From the NCBI RefSeq assembly GCF_036188265.1, contig NZ_CP108093.1, forward strand, positions 868,001 through 932,000: a stretch of 64,000 nt of DNA, written 5' to 3'. The stretch is from Streptomyces sp. NBC_00247. GTDB taxonomy: Bacteria > Actinomycetota > Actinomycetes > Streptomycetales > Streptomycetaceae. The notes beneath the pieces are model-generated. The model did not search any database. It was not told the origin of the DNA and saw nothing but the letters and a program-made list of their open reading frames with translations. Below are positions 57,330-64,000 of this stretch, one piece after another (positions within the stretch are counted from its first letter, which is position 1; the number at the start of each line of letters is the position of its first letter). The position numbers and the translations under genes were made by a program.

Positions 57330-58451
57330 GTGCCAGCCACCCGTACCACCGTCCGCCGCAGCCTGCTCGCTGCCGCCGCACTGCCGCTGCTCGCCGTGGT
57401 TCTCACCGCCTGCGGCTACGGCTCCGAGTCGACCGACGACGACTCGAAGAAGACGGACGCCGCCGCCACCGCCGGGGCGGAGAAGCTCTCCGCGGACACC
57501 GTGAGCATCGGGTACTTCCCGAACCTCACGCACGCCACCGCCCTGGTCGGAGTCCAGGAGGGCACCTTCCAGAAGGAGCTCGGCGGTACGAAGGTCAAGA
57601 CGTCGACCTTCAACGCCGGCCCGTCCGAGATCGAGGCGCTCAACGCGGGTTCGATCGACATCGGCTTCATCGGCCCCTCGCCGTCCATCAACGGCTTCAC
57701 CAAGTCCCAGGGCAAGGGCCTGCGGATCATCGGTGGTTCGGCCTCCGGCGGCGTGAAGCTCGTCGTGAACCCGGACAAGATCAAGACCGTGGCGGACCTC
57801 AAGGGCAAGAAGATCGCCACCCCGCAGCTCGGCAACACGCAGGACGTGGCCTTCCTCAACTGGATATCCGAGCAGGGCTGGAAGGTCGACGCGCAGAGCG
57901 GCAAGGGCGACGTCTCCGTCGTCCGCTCGGACAACAAGGTGACCCCGGACGCCTACAAGGCCGGTTCCCTGGACGGCGCCTGGGTTCCCGAGCCGACCGC
58001 GTCCAAGCTGGTCGCCGAGGGCGCCAAGGTACTGCTGGACGAGACGACCCTGTGGCCGGACAACAAGTTCGTCATCACCAACATCATCGTGTCGCAGAAG
58101 TTCCTCACCGAGCACCCCGACGTGGTCGAGGCGGTCCTGCGCGGTTCGGTGAAGACGAACAAGTGGATCAACGAGAACCCGGACCTGGCCAAGGCGTCCG
58201 CCAACAAGGCGCTGGAGACCCTGAGCGGCAAGGCGCTCGCTCCCGAGATCCTCGACCCGGCCTGGAAGTCGATCCTGGTCACCAATGACCCGCTGGCCGC
58301 CACCCTGAACGCGGAGGCGGACCACGCGGTCAAGGCCGGTCTGCTGGAGAAGCCCAACCTCGACGGCATCTACGACCTGAACCTGCTCAACAAGGTCCTG
58401 AAGGCCGAGGGCGAGCCCGCGGTCGACGACGCCGGTCTCGGCGTCAAGTAA
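57330..58451 (+). CDS. ssuA: Aliphatic sulfonate ABC transporter substrate-binding lipoprotein
   Basis: A 373-residue lipoprotein: lipobox LTAC with Cys28, then the periplasmic-binding fold 'SIGYFPNLTHATALVGVQEG', 'GSIDIGFIGPSPSI' and 'DLKGKKIATPQLGNTQDVAF'. The NMT1/SsuA-type pattern and placement in a sulfur operon suggest sulfonate (or taurine-like) binding outside the membrane. GTG start 57330 with GAGAGGAAC upstream. It is expected to be needed when sulfate is scarce. The exact ligand is unresolved. Confidence 0.85.
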   Translation: MPATRTTVRRSLLAAAALPLLAVVLTACGYGSESTDDDSKKTDAAATAGAEKLSADTVSIGYFPNLTHATALVGVQEGTFQKELGGTKVKTSTFNAGPSEIEALNAGSIDIGFIGPSPSINGFTKSQGKGLRIIGGSASGGVKLVVNPDKIKTVADLKGKKIATPQLGNTQDVAFLNWISEQGWKVDAQSGKGDVSVVRSDNKVTPDAYKAGSLDGAWVPEPTASKLVAEGAKVLLDETTLWPDNKFVITNIIVSQKFLTEHPDVVEAVLRGSVKTNKWINENPDLAKASANKALETLSGKALAPEILDPAWKSILVTNDPLAATLNAEADHAVKAGLLEKPNLDGIYDLNLLNKVLKAEGEPAVDDAGLGVK

Positions 58452-58494
58452 CCCGTCCGCCCATCCCCACCAGGCTTCCCAGGAGGTGACGACC

Positions 58495-59286
58495 ATGGCG
58501 ACCAGTACCCTCACCAAGGCCGAGGACCGCGCGTCGGTCGAGCACGCCGCTCGTATCAGCCACGTATCGAAGTCCTTCGCCGGACCCACCGGTCAGCAGC
58601 TCGTCCTGGACGACATCACGCTCGATGTCGCTCCCGGCGAGTTCGTCACCCTCCTGGGAGCCTCCGGGTGCGGCAAGTCGACGCTGCTCAACCTGGTGGC
58701 CGGACTCGACCGCCCGTCCGCGGGGTCCATCGAGACCCCCGGCGGGCGGCCGGCCCTGATGTTCCAGGAGCACGCCCTCTTCCCGTGGCTGACCGCGGGC
58801 AAGAACATCGAACTCGCCCTGCGGCTCCGCGGGGTGTCCAAGGCCGAGCGCCGCCCCGAGGCGGAGCGGCTGCTCGAACTCGTACGCCTGGACGGGGCGT
58901 ACGGCAAGCGGGTGCACGAGCTCTCCGGCGGTATGCGCCAGCGGGTCGCGATGGCCCGCGCACTCGCCCAGGACAGCCAACTGCTGCTCATGGACGAGCC
59001 GTTCGCCGCACTCGACGCGATCACCCGCGACGTGCTGCACGACGAACTCACCCGGATCTGGCGGGAGACCAACGCCTCGGTCCTCTTCGTCACCCACAAC
59101 GTGCGCGAGGCGGTGCGCCTCGCCCAGCGGGTCGTGCTGCTGTCGTCCCGGCCGGGACGGATCGCCCGCGAGTGGACGGTCGGCATCGAACACCCGCGCC
59201 GCATCGAGGACTCCGCCGTCGCGGAGCTGTCCGTCGAGATCACCGAAGAACTGCGTGGGGAGATCCGCCGCCATGGCCAGCACTGA
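58495..59286 (+). CDS. ssuB: Sulfonate ABC transporter ATPase
   Basis: A 263-residue ATPase: Walker A GASGCGKST (55-63), Q-loop 'ALMFQEHALFPWLTAGKN', signature 'ELSGGMRQRVAMARALAQ', Walker B 'LLLMDEPFAALD' and H-loop 'VTHN'. It energises import with SsuA and SsuC. ATG 58495 is chosen because AGGAGG is 8 nt upstream; an in-frame GTG at 58486 overlaps that site. It follows ssuA after a 43-nt gap. Confidence 0.9.
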   Translation: MATSTLTKAEDRASVEHAARISHVSKSFAGPTGQQLVLDDITLDVAPGEFVTLLGASGCGKSTLLNLVAGLDRPSAGSIETPGGRPALMFQEHALFPWLTAGKNIELALRLRGVSKAERRPEAERLLELVRLDGAYGKRVHELSGGMRQRVAMARALAQDSQLLLMDEPFAALDAITRDVLHDELTRIWRETNASVLFVTHNVREAVRLAQRVVLLSSRPGRIAREWTVGIEHPRRIEDSAVAELSVEITEELRGEIRRHGQH

Positions 59287-60190
59287 CATCAAGTCCGCCG
59301 AGGACAGGGCGGGCACGGACGGCCCCGCGAAGCGGGACGACCTCGCGGGCCTGGAGGCCGGGCTCGACGCGCTGGACGCCGTCCAGTCGCACCGCACCCC
59401 GGTGCGGGAGGTCGTCGTCCAGAAGGTGCTGCCGCCGGTCCTGGCGGTGGTCCTGGTCGTCCTGGTCTGGCAGGTGCTCGTCTGGGCGAAGGTCACCGAC
59501 GACTACAAACTCCCGCCGCCCGCCGCCGTCTGGGACAGCGCGCAGGACATGTGGGCCAAGGGCACGCTGCTGGAAGTCATCTGGACCAGTGTCTCGCGCG
59601 GTCTGTTCGGCTTCGTCCTCGCGGTCGTCATCGGGACGCCGCTCGGTCTGCTGGTCGCCCGGGTGCGGTTCGTCCGGGCTGCGATCGGGCCGATCCTGTC
59701 CGGCCTCCAGTCGCTGCCCTCGGTGGCCTGGGTCGCCCCGGCCGTCATCTGGCTCGGGCTCCAGGACTCGATGATGTACGCGGTGATCCTGCTCGGCGCC
59801 GTCCCGTCGATCGCCAACGGCCTGGTCTCCGGCGTCGACCAGGTCCCGCCGCTCTTCCTCCGGGCGGGCCGCACCATCGGCGCGACCGGGCTGCGCGGCA
59901 CCTGGCACATCGTGCTGCCGGCTGCGCTGCCGGGCTACCTCGCGGGGCTGAAGCAGGGCTGGGCCTTCTCCTGGCGTTCGCTGATGGCCGCCGAGATCAT
60001 CGCCTCCTCCCCCGATCTCGGCCTGGGACTCGGGCAGTTGCTGGAGAACGGCCGCAACAACTTCGACATGCCCGGCATCTTCCTGTCGATCCTGCTCATC
60101 CTGTTCGTCGGCGTCGCGATCGACCTGCTGATCTTCAGTCCGCTGGAGCGGTGGGTACTGCGCAGCCGAGGTCTTCTCGTCAAGAACTGA
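59273..60190 (+). CDS. ssuC: Sulfonate ABC transporter permease
   Basis: A 305-residue membrane protein with about six helices and the EAA loop region 'AGRTIGATGLRGTWHIVLPA' followed by 'LPGYLAGLKQGWAFSWRSLM'. The N-terminal ~50 residues are a charged cytoplasmic tail. It overlaps ssuB by 14 nt, showing coupling. It forms the channel for the substrate delivered by SsuA. Confidence 0.9.
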   Translation: MASTDIKSAEDRAGTDGPAKRDDLAGLEAGLDALDAVQSHRTPVREVVVQKVLPPVLAVVLVVLVWQVLVWAKVTDDYKLPPPAAVWDSAQDMWAKGTLLEVIWTSVSRGLFGFVLAVVIGTPLGLLVARVRFVRAAIGPILSGLQSLPSVAWVAPAVIWLGLQDSMMYAVILLGAVPSIANGLVSGVDQVPPLFLRAGRTIGATGLRGTWHIVLPAALPGYLAGLKQGWAFSWRSLMAAEIIASSPDLGLGLGQLLENGRNNFDMPGIFLSILLILFVGVAIDLLIFSPLERWVLRSRGLLVKN

Positions 60191-60199
60191 GCCACGTCC

Positions 60200-60973
60200 A
60201 TGCACGCACCCGTCCTTCTCGTCATCGCCCACGGCAGCCGCGATCCGCGGCACGCGGCGACCGTCCACGCGCTCACCGCGCGGGCACGGTCGCTGCGGCC
60301 GGGGCTCCGCGTGGAGACGGCCTTCCTCGACTTCAACGCCCCGTCCGTGCCCCGGGTACTGGAACGCCTGCACCCCCGGGGCGCATCGGGTGCGGAAGAG
60401 GTCGTCGCGCTGCCGTTGCTGCTCACCCGAGCCTTCCACGCCAAGACCGACATCCCGTCGGTGCTGCGCGAGGCCCGGGCCCGGCTGCCCCGGCTACGCG
60501 TTCGGCAGGCAGGCGTCCTCGGCCCGTCCCCGCTGCTCCTGACCGCTCTGGAACAGCGGTTGCGCGAGGCCGGGGTCACCGCCGCCGACAGACGCTCGAC
60601 GGGGCTGGTTCTGGCCTCGGCGGGCACCACGGACCCGGAGGCGATCGCAGTGATCGCTGAAATCGCGCGGGAGCTGCGGCACACCGGTTGGTGCGCCGTG
60701 CGGCCTGCGTTCGCCTCCGCCAATACTCCCGGCGGGTTCCCGCGCACCGCGGACGCGGTGCGGGGGCTGCGCGCCGACGGGGTGGAACGGGTGGCGGTCG
60801 CGCCGTACGTCGTCGCGCCCGGCCGGCTCCCGGACCGGATCGTCGCGGGTGCGGCCGAGGCCGGCGCGGACGTGCTCTCCGAGGTGCTCGGGGCTTCCCC
60901 GGCGCTGGCCCGGCTGCTGCTGGCGCGGTACGACGAGGCGCGGGCGGACCGCGCGCTCCCCCTGTCGGCCTGA
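60200..60973 (+). CDS. Sirohydrochlorin chelatase-like protein (CbiX type)
   Basis: A 257-residue two-lobe chelatase-fold protein. The first lobe has His11 in 'VIAHGSRDPRHA'. The second lobe begins 'LVLASAGTTDPEA' and lacks the equivalent His, as in long CbiX/SirB types with one active metal-binding half. It probably inserts Fe2+ into sirohydrochlorin to make siroheme for the sulfite reductase of the same operon. ssuC ends 9 nt upstream. Confidence 0.85.
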   Translation: MHAPVLLVIAHGSRDPRHAATVHALTARARSLRPGLRVETAFLDFNAPSVPRVLERLHPRGASGAEEVVALPLLLTRAFHAKTDIPSVLREARARLPRLRVRQAGVLGPSPLLLTALEQRLREAGVTAADRRSTGLVLASAGTTDPEAIAVIAEIARELRHTGWCAVRPAFASANTPGGFPRTADAVRGLRADGVERVAVAPYVVAPGRLPDRIVAGAAEAGADVLSEVLGASPALARLLLARYDEARADRALPLSA

Positions 60974-61025
60974 ACGCGCTCCTGGAGGCCGGTACTGAGT
61001 CGCCCCCTGCCGTTCGTCCGCATCC

Positions 61026-61042
61026 TGGACCGATAGGGTCCA
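61026..61042 (+). promoter_or_regulatory. Inverted repeat upstream of the lone ABC ATPase
   Basis: TGGACC-N5-GGTCCA, 35 nt upstream of the GTG at 61077; the spacer overlaps a TAGGGT -10-like hexamer. A candidate operator over the promoter. Confidence 0.4.
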
Positions 61043-61076
61043 CGGGTCGAACGTATGGATGTAAGGAGCAGTCATC

Positions 61077-61928
61077 GTGACCACGGCCCCCCTCGTCTTC
61101 CCCGCCGGCACCTCCCACCAGGGGCCCGTACCGGTGATCCAGGCCGACGAGGTCGCCGTGGTGCGTGACGGCAGAGCGATCCTGGACGCCGTCTCGCTCA
61201 CCGTCCGGGAGGGGGAGCACTGGGCGCTCCTGGGTGCCAACGGCGCCGGGAAGAGCACCCTGCTGGGGCTGCTCGGGGCGGTATCCCACCCTACGCGGGG
61301 CACGGTGCGGGTGCTCGGCAGGACGCTGGGCCGGGTGGATCTGCGGGAGTTGCGGACCCTGCTCGGCCACGTCAACCCCCGCCACCCGCTCCAGTCCGCA
61401 CTGACGGTGCGCCAGGTCACGCTGACGGGTCTCACCAACTCGGTCGAACCGCTGCCGCGTTGGACGCCGACGGCCGACGAGCGGGCGCGGGCGGACGAAC
61501 TGCTGGCGATGCTCGGGATGGCCGGCAAGGAAGCGTCCCGCTGGCCGGCGCTCTCCCAGGGCGAGCGGGGCAGGACCCTGATCGCCCGGAGCCTGATGCC
61601 GAGCCCTCGGCTGCTGCTCCTGGACGAGCCGGCCACCGGCCTGGATCTGGCGGCCCGGGAGCAGTTGCTGGACAGCCTGGACGCCCTGCGCGAGGAGCAT
61701 CCGGAGCTGGCGACGGTACTGGTCACCCACCATCTGGAGGAGCTGCCCGCCTCCACCACGCATGCGATGCTGCTGCGCGGCGGGCGGTGCGTGGCGTCGG
61801 GTCCCGCCGACGAGGTGCTGACCACCGACCGGGTCAGCGACTGCTTCGGCCATCCGGTGCGCATCACGCGTACGGAGGGCCGCTGGACCGCACGGGCGCA
61901 GCGGGCGCAGCGGGTGACGCGCCGCTGA
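61077..61928 (+). CDS. ABC transporter ATP-binding protein without partner permease
   Basis: A 283-residue ATPase: Walker A GANGAGKST, variant signature 'LSQGERGRTLIARSLM', Walker B 'LLLLDEPATGLD', H-loop 'VTHHLEELP'. AAGGAG precedes the GTG start. No permease or binding protein gene follows, so it either pairs with a distant transporter or is a ModF-like/iron-related orphan. The C-terminus ends with Ala/Gln/Arg repeats. Confidence 0.85.
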   Translation: MTTAPLVFPAGTSHQGPVPVIQADEVAVVRDGRAILDAVSLTVREGEHWALLGANGAGKSTLLGLLGAVSHPTRGTVRVLGRTLGRVDLRELRTLLGHVNPRHPLQSALTVRQVTLTGLTNSVEPLPRWTPTADERARADELLAMLGMAGKEASRWPALSQGERGRTLIARSLMPSPRLLLLDEPATGLDLAAREQLLDSLDALREEHPELATVLVTHHLEELPASTTHAMLLRGGRCVASGPADEVLTTDRVSDCFGHPVRITRTEGRWTARAQRAQRVTRR

Positions 61929-62093
61929 GCCGGGTATGTCCGGGGTCTGCCGGGGGCTGCCCGGCGGATCGTGCCGAACCCGCTCCAGCCGGCCTTCGCG
62001 AGGGGGCGTCGAGACACCGCGGATCGGGTGCTCCGCGAGGGGTGCCCGAATATCGGAGGGCCCCCTGCGGGAGCGGCTCGGTAAGGTCGGGCC

Positions 62094-62534
62094 GTGCACC
62101 CTGACGAGAGCGGCCCTGCCGATCCGGCAGCTGTTCTGAACTGGCGGGACGGCCGCACGCTGCGCTGGACCGATCAGCCCGACGAGGTCGATGCCGCGTT
62201 CGACCGGGGCGAGCCGCTCGTCGGGGTGGCCGTTGTCGCTCTCGCCCTCAACCACACTGACGCGGATTCGGTTCTGCCCCGCATCGGCCGGGCATTGGAG
62301 TCGGGGGACCCGGAGGTCCGCCGCCAGGGTGTCATCGCTCTGGCCCACGTCGCCCGTCTGCATCGGACGGTTGATCGACGATGTCTCGATCTCCTGCGCG
62401 GCTGCCCGCGTGGCAACGAAGCCGATGACGACCTGTGGTCCTTCGTCGCCCACCGGCGGCTGCCGTGGTGGCTGTGGCTGCACCACTTCAGGGAGCGGTC
62501 GACCTGGCTGTTGCGCGACGGATGGCGGGGCTGA
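62094..62534 (+). CDS. HEAT-repeat-like small protein
   Basis: A 146-residue protein with paired helices, 'VLPRIGRALESGDPEVRRQG' and 'VIALAHVARLHRTVDRRCLD', resembling a HEAT repeat of the kind that Streptomyces HEAT-domain proteins carry. The C-terminus is Trp/His-rich ('WWLWLHHF'). GTG start; TAAGGT lies just upstream, suggesting leaderless expression. Function unknown. Confidence 0.7.
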   Translation: MHPDESGPADPAAVLNWRDGRTLRWTDQPDEVDAAFDRGEPLVGVAVVALALNHTDADSVLPRIGRALESGDPEVRRQGVIALAHVARLHRTVDRRCLDLLRGCPRGNEADDDLWSFVAHRRLPWWLWLHHFRERSTWLLRDGWRG

Positions 62535-62626
62535 CACTCCGGTGGCCCGCGGCGGGAACCGGTACGACCGCCGCTGGTCTCGGTGAGGTGTGGGTTCTTC
62601 GAGATCCGGCGGTGCCCGCGAGCCAC

Positions 62627-62680
62627 GGCGTGACTGCTGTCCGGTGGAACGCATGCGTTCCACCGGACAGCAGTCACGCC
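62627..62680. terminator. Perfect 54-nt palindrome, bidirectional terminator
   Basis: A 27-nt arm starting GGCGTGACTGCTGTCC is followed directly by its exact reverse complement (62654-62680) with no spacer. It lies between the converging HEAT-like and NTF2-like genes, serving both. The perfection is exceptional for a terminator. Confidence 0.85.
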
Positions 62681-62696
62681 GGACGCCGTTGCGGTA

Positions 62697-63080
62697 CTAC
62701 GACTCGTCGAACGGGTCGGCGACGAACGGAGTGGCCTGGTGGAAGTAGAGCCGCCATCCCCCGTCGCCCAGCCGCCACAGGGAACTCCGGTGCGCGCGGC
62801 TGCCCTTGTGCTCGGTGTCGAAGGTCAGCTGGACGAGGCCGGGGCAGAGCTCGACGCCTTCCATCCGGGACGCCGTCAGCGGGCCGGGGCGGGTGGTCGC
62901 CTCGGCGGTGAGTTCCGCGACGATCGTGTCGCGGTCCCAGAGCCGGCCGCTGGTTCCGATCTCCCGGAAATCGGGGTGCAGCATCGTCGCGAGGAGCGGC
63001 GCGGAACCGCGTACCTCGGGGTCGAGCAGGCGCAGCTCGTTCTCGATCACCTCGGCCACGGAGTCCGGGAGTTCAGTCAC
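62697..63080 (-). CDS. NTF2-like (DUF4440/SnoaL-like) protein
   Basis: A 127-residue protein, 'ENELRLLDPEVRGSAPLLAT' and 'LHPDFREIGTSGRLWDRDTI' then 'SSLWRLGDGGWRLYFHQATP', the NTF2-like cone fold of DUF4440. These often bind or isomerise small molecules; the role is unknown. GTG start 63080 overlaps the DUF1697 gene stop by 8 nt, so the two are translationally coupled. Confidence 0.82.
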   Translation of the reverse strand: MTELPDSVAEVIENELRLLDPEVRGSAPLLATMLHPDFREIGTSGRLWDRDTIVAELTAEATTRPGPLTASRMEGVELCPGLVQLTFDTEHKGSRAHRSSLWRLGDGGWRLYFHQATPFVADPFDES

Positions 63081-63621
63081 GGGTGAGCTCCACGAGCTTG
63101 GCGACGGTGTTCCAGTTGCGGCTGGTGGCCACGAGACCCTTGGTGACGGCCGGCTTGGCGAGGGCGACGGCGAGGGTGGAGCGCGCGAGGCCGTCCGGGG
63201 CGTAGAGGTAGAGGGCGCGGTCGCCGAGCCGGAACTCCTCCGGCAGGTGCGCGGCGGGGTCCACCGGGGAGAACCGGTCCTCGGTGACCGGCCGGTCGTA
63301 GAAGGTGACGTGCAGTTGCTTGCCTTCGAGCTCGGCCGCCGGGAAGGGGCATGCGTCGGCGAGGGCCCGGAGGTAGGCGGCCGGGCGGACGAGGCAGTCG
63401 ACGGCGAAACCGAAGTGCTTCTCGACCGCCCGCTCGATCCCGGTCGCGACCTCGTTCTCGTCGTCGCTCGCCGCGGTGAGGATCGCGTTGCCGCTCTGCA
63501 GGTACGTGGTCACGCCGCTGTGACCCAGTTCCGTGAGGAGCGTGCGCAGTTCCGGCATGGGCACCCTGCGGTGGCCCCCGACGTTGATGCCGCGCAGCAG
63601 GAGTGCGTACGTCGTCGTCAT
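63073..63621 (-). CDS. DUF1697 protein
   Basis: A 182-residue protein with the family start 'TYALLLRGINVGGHRRVPMP' and 'SGVTTYLQSGNAILTA'. Widespread in bacteria, function unknown. It is the first gene of a two-gene unit with the NTF2-like protein. ATG 63621; no strong Shine-Dalgarno. Confidence 0.88.
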   Translation of the reverse strand: MTTTYALLLRGINVGGHRRVPMPELRTLLTELGHSGVTTYLQSGNAILTAASDDENEVATGIERAVEKHFGFAVDCLVRPAAYLRALADACPFPAAELEGKQLHVTFYDRPVTEDRFSPVDPAAHLPEEFRLGDRALYLYAPDGLARSTLAVALAKPAVTKGLVATSRNWNTVAKLVELTRD

Positions 63622-64000
63622 GCGCCCACCTTAAGGGGCGGTGGCACCCACACCGGCGCGTGTCCGTTCCCATGAGCCCCCGGGGTGGTCGCGCGGTGGG
63701 AGGGCCGCGCGATCCGGCGCCGCCGGGGGGGCCGCTCGCGGTGGGCGTCGGCGTACTCGTCAGGCGGGCTCAGCTGGTCCCGGGGTCCTGGCGGGCGTCC
63801 GCACCGGTCCGCCGGGGCCCGCGCCTCCTGGGCCGTGTATCGAAAGGCCCGCATGTCCGTCGACGGCGGCGACTCCGCCCCCGCCCGGCGGCCCCGGAGC
63901 CCGGACGGGTGAGCCGGGACGGACGGGATCCACATCTCTCGGACGCCCGGACCCCTCGGGGGGTGGTCACGCCGGCCCCGGCGGCAGGCGGCCTCCCCGG
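63622..64000. other. Right-edge region without a recognised gene
   Basis: 379 bp; the only long frames are Arg/Pro-rich and look like GC-rich shadows. It should contain the promoter of the DUF1697 unit (minus strand). A gene cut by the window edge cannot be excluded. Confidence 0.4.

Noticed and set aside
54700..57381. 893-residue minus-strand frame opposite cysD and cysN
   Set aside because: Gly/Val/Asp-rich shadow of two strongly conserved enzymes.
63618..63935. 105-codon minus-strand frame at the right edge
   Set aside because: Arg/Pro/Ala-rich, no ribosome site, no domain; composition fits random GC-rich sequence.

Overview
The window looks like chromosome from a Streptomyces-type actinomycete. 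It is strongly GC-rich with G/C in third codon positions, uses many GTG starts, and carries the hydrophobic aerial-surface proteins (rodlins and chaplins) that are hallmarks of the genus. No tRNA, rRNA, CRISPR array, insertion sequence or prophage was recognised.

Left part (1-18 kb): a partial winged-helix protein, a DMT-type exporter, an MFS drug exporter, a large secreted nuclease, a lipoprotein, a small KS-ACP-hydrolase cluster (7309-9846, minus strand), a nitroreductase, a secreted multidomain peptidoglycan hydrolase, a second MFS protein and a large secreted subtilisin-like protease.

Middle part (18-38 kb): a xanthine dehydrogenase operon (FAD, 2Fe-2S and Mo subunits plus XdhC) divergent from a PucR-type regulator; a TPR protein behind a Rex-operator-like palindrome; a GntR regulator; a FhuF-like ferric reductase behind an iron box; a DUF2637 membrane protein; an anti-sigma-type ATPase; an RNase Sa-type secreted ribonuclease; a PoxB-type ThDP enzyme; a PP2C-like protein that has lost metal-binding residues; a TrmB/LuxR-like regulator; a DUF456 protein; and RsgA.

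Surface-layer locus (38.8-43.3 kb): three rodlin genes, one short chaplin, one long chaplin-like protein carrying a 16-unit Pro-rich repeat and an LAXTG sortase signal, and a small secreted protein whose signal peptide nearly matches that of the short chaplin. All three rodlin genes share an identically spaced promoter-like motif (AACC-16 bp-GTTGATC).

Right part (43.4-64 kb): a thiolase, a LysR regulator, a YihY-type membrane protein, an AidB-like acyl-CoA dehydrogenase, a GAF-type regulator and a GNAT enzyme. These are followed by a ten-gene plus-strand sulfur assimilation operon: sulfite reductase, a zinc-ribbon protein, CysH, CysC, CysD, CysN, three ABC sulfonate-transporter genes and a sirohydrochlorin-type chelatase. 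A short ORF with cysteine codons precedes this operon, and a second such ORF lies before the transporter genes, which suggests cysteine-responsive attenuation. The window ends with a lone ABC ATPase, a HEAT-like protein, a perfect 54-nt palindrome acting as a shared terminator, an NTF2-like protein and a DUF1697 protein.
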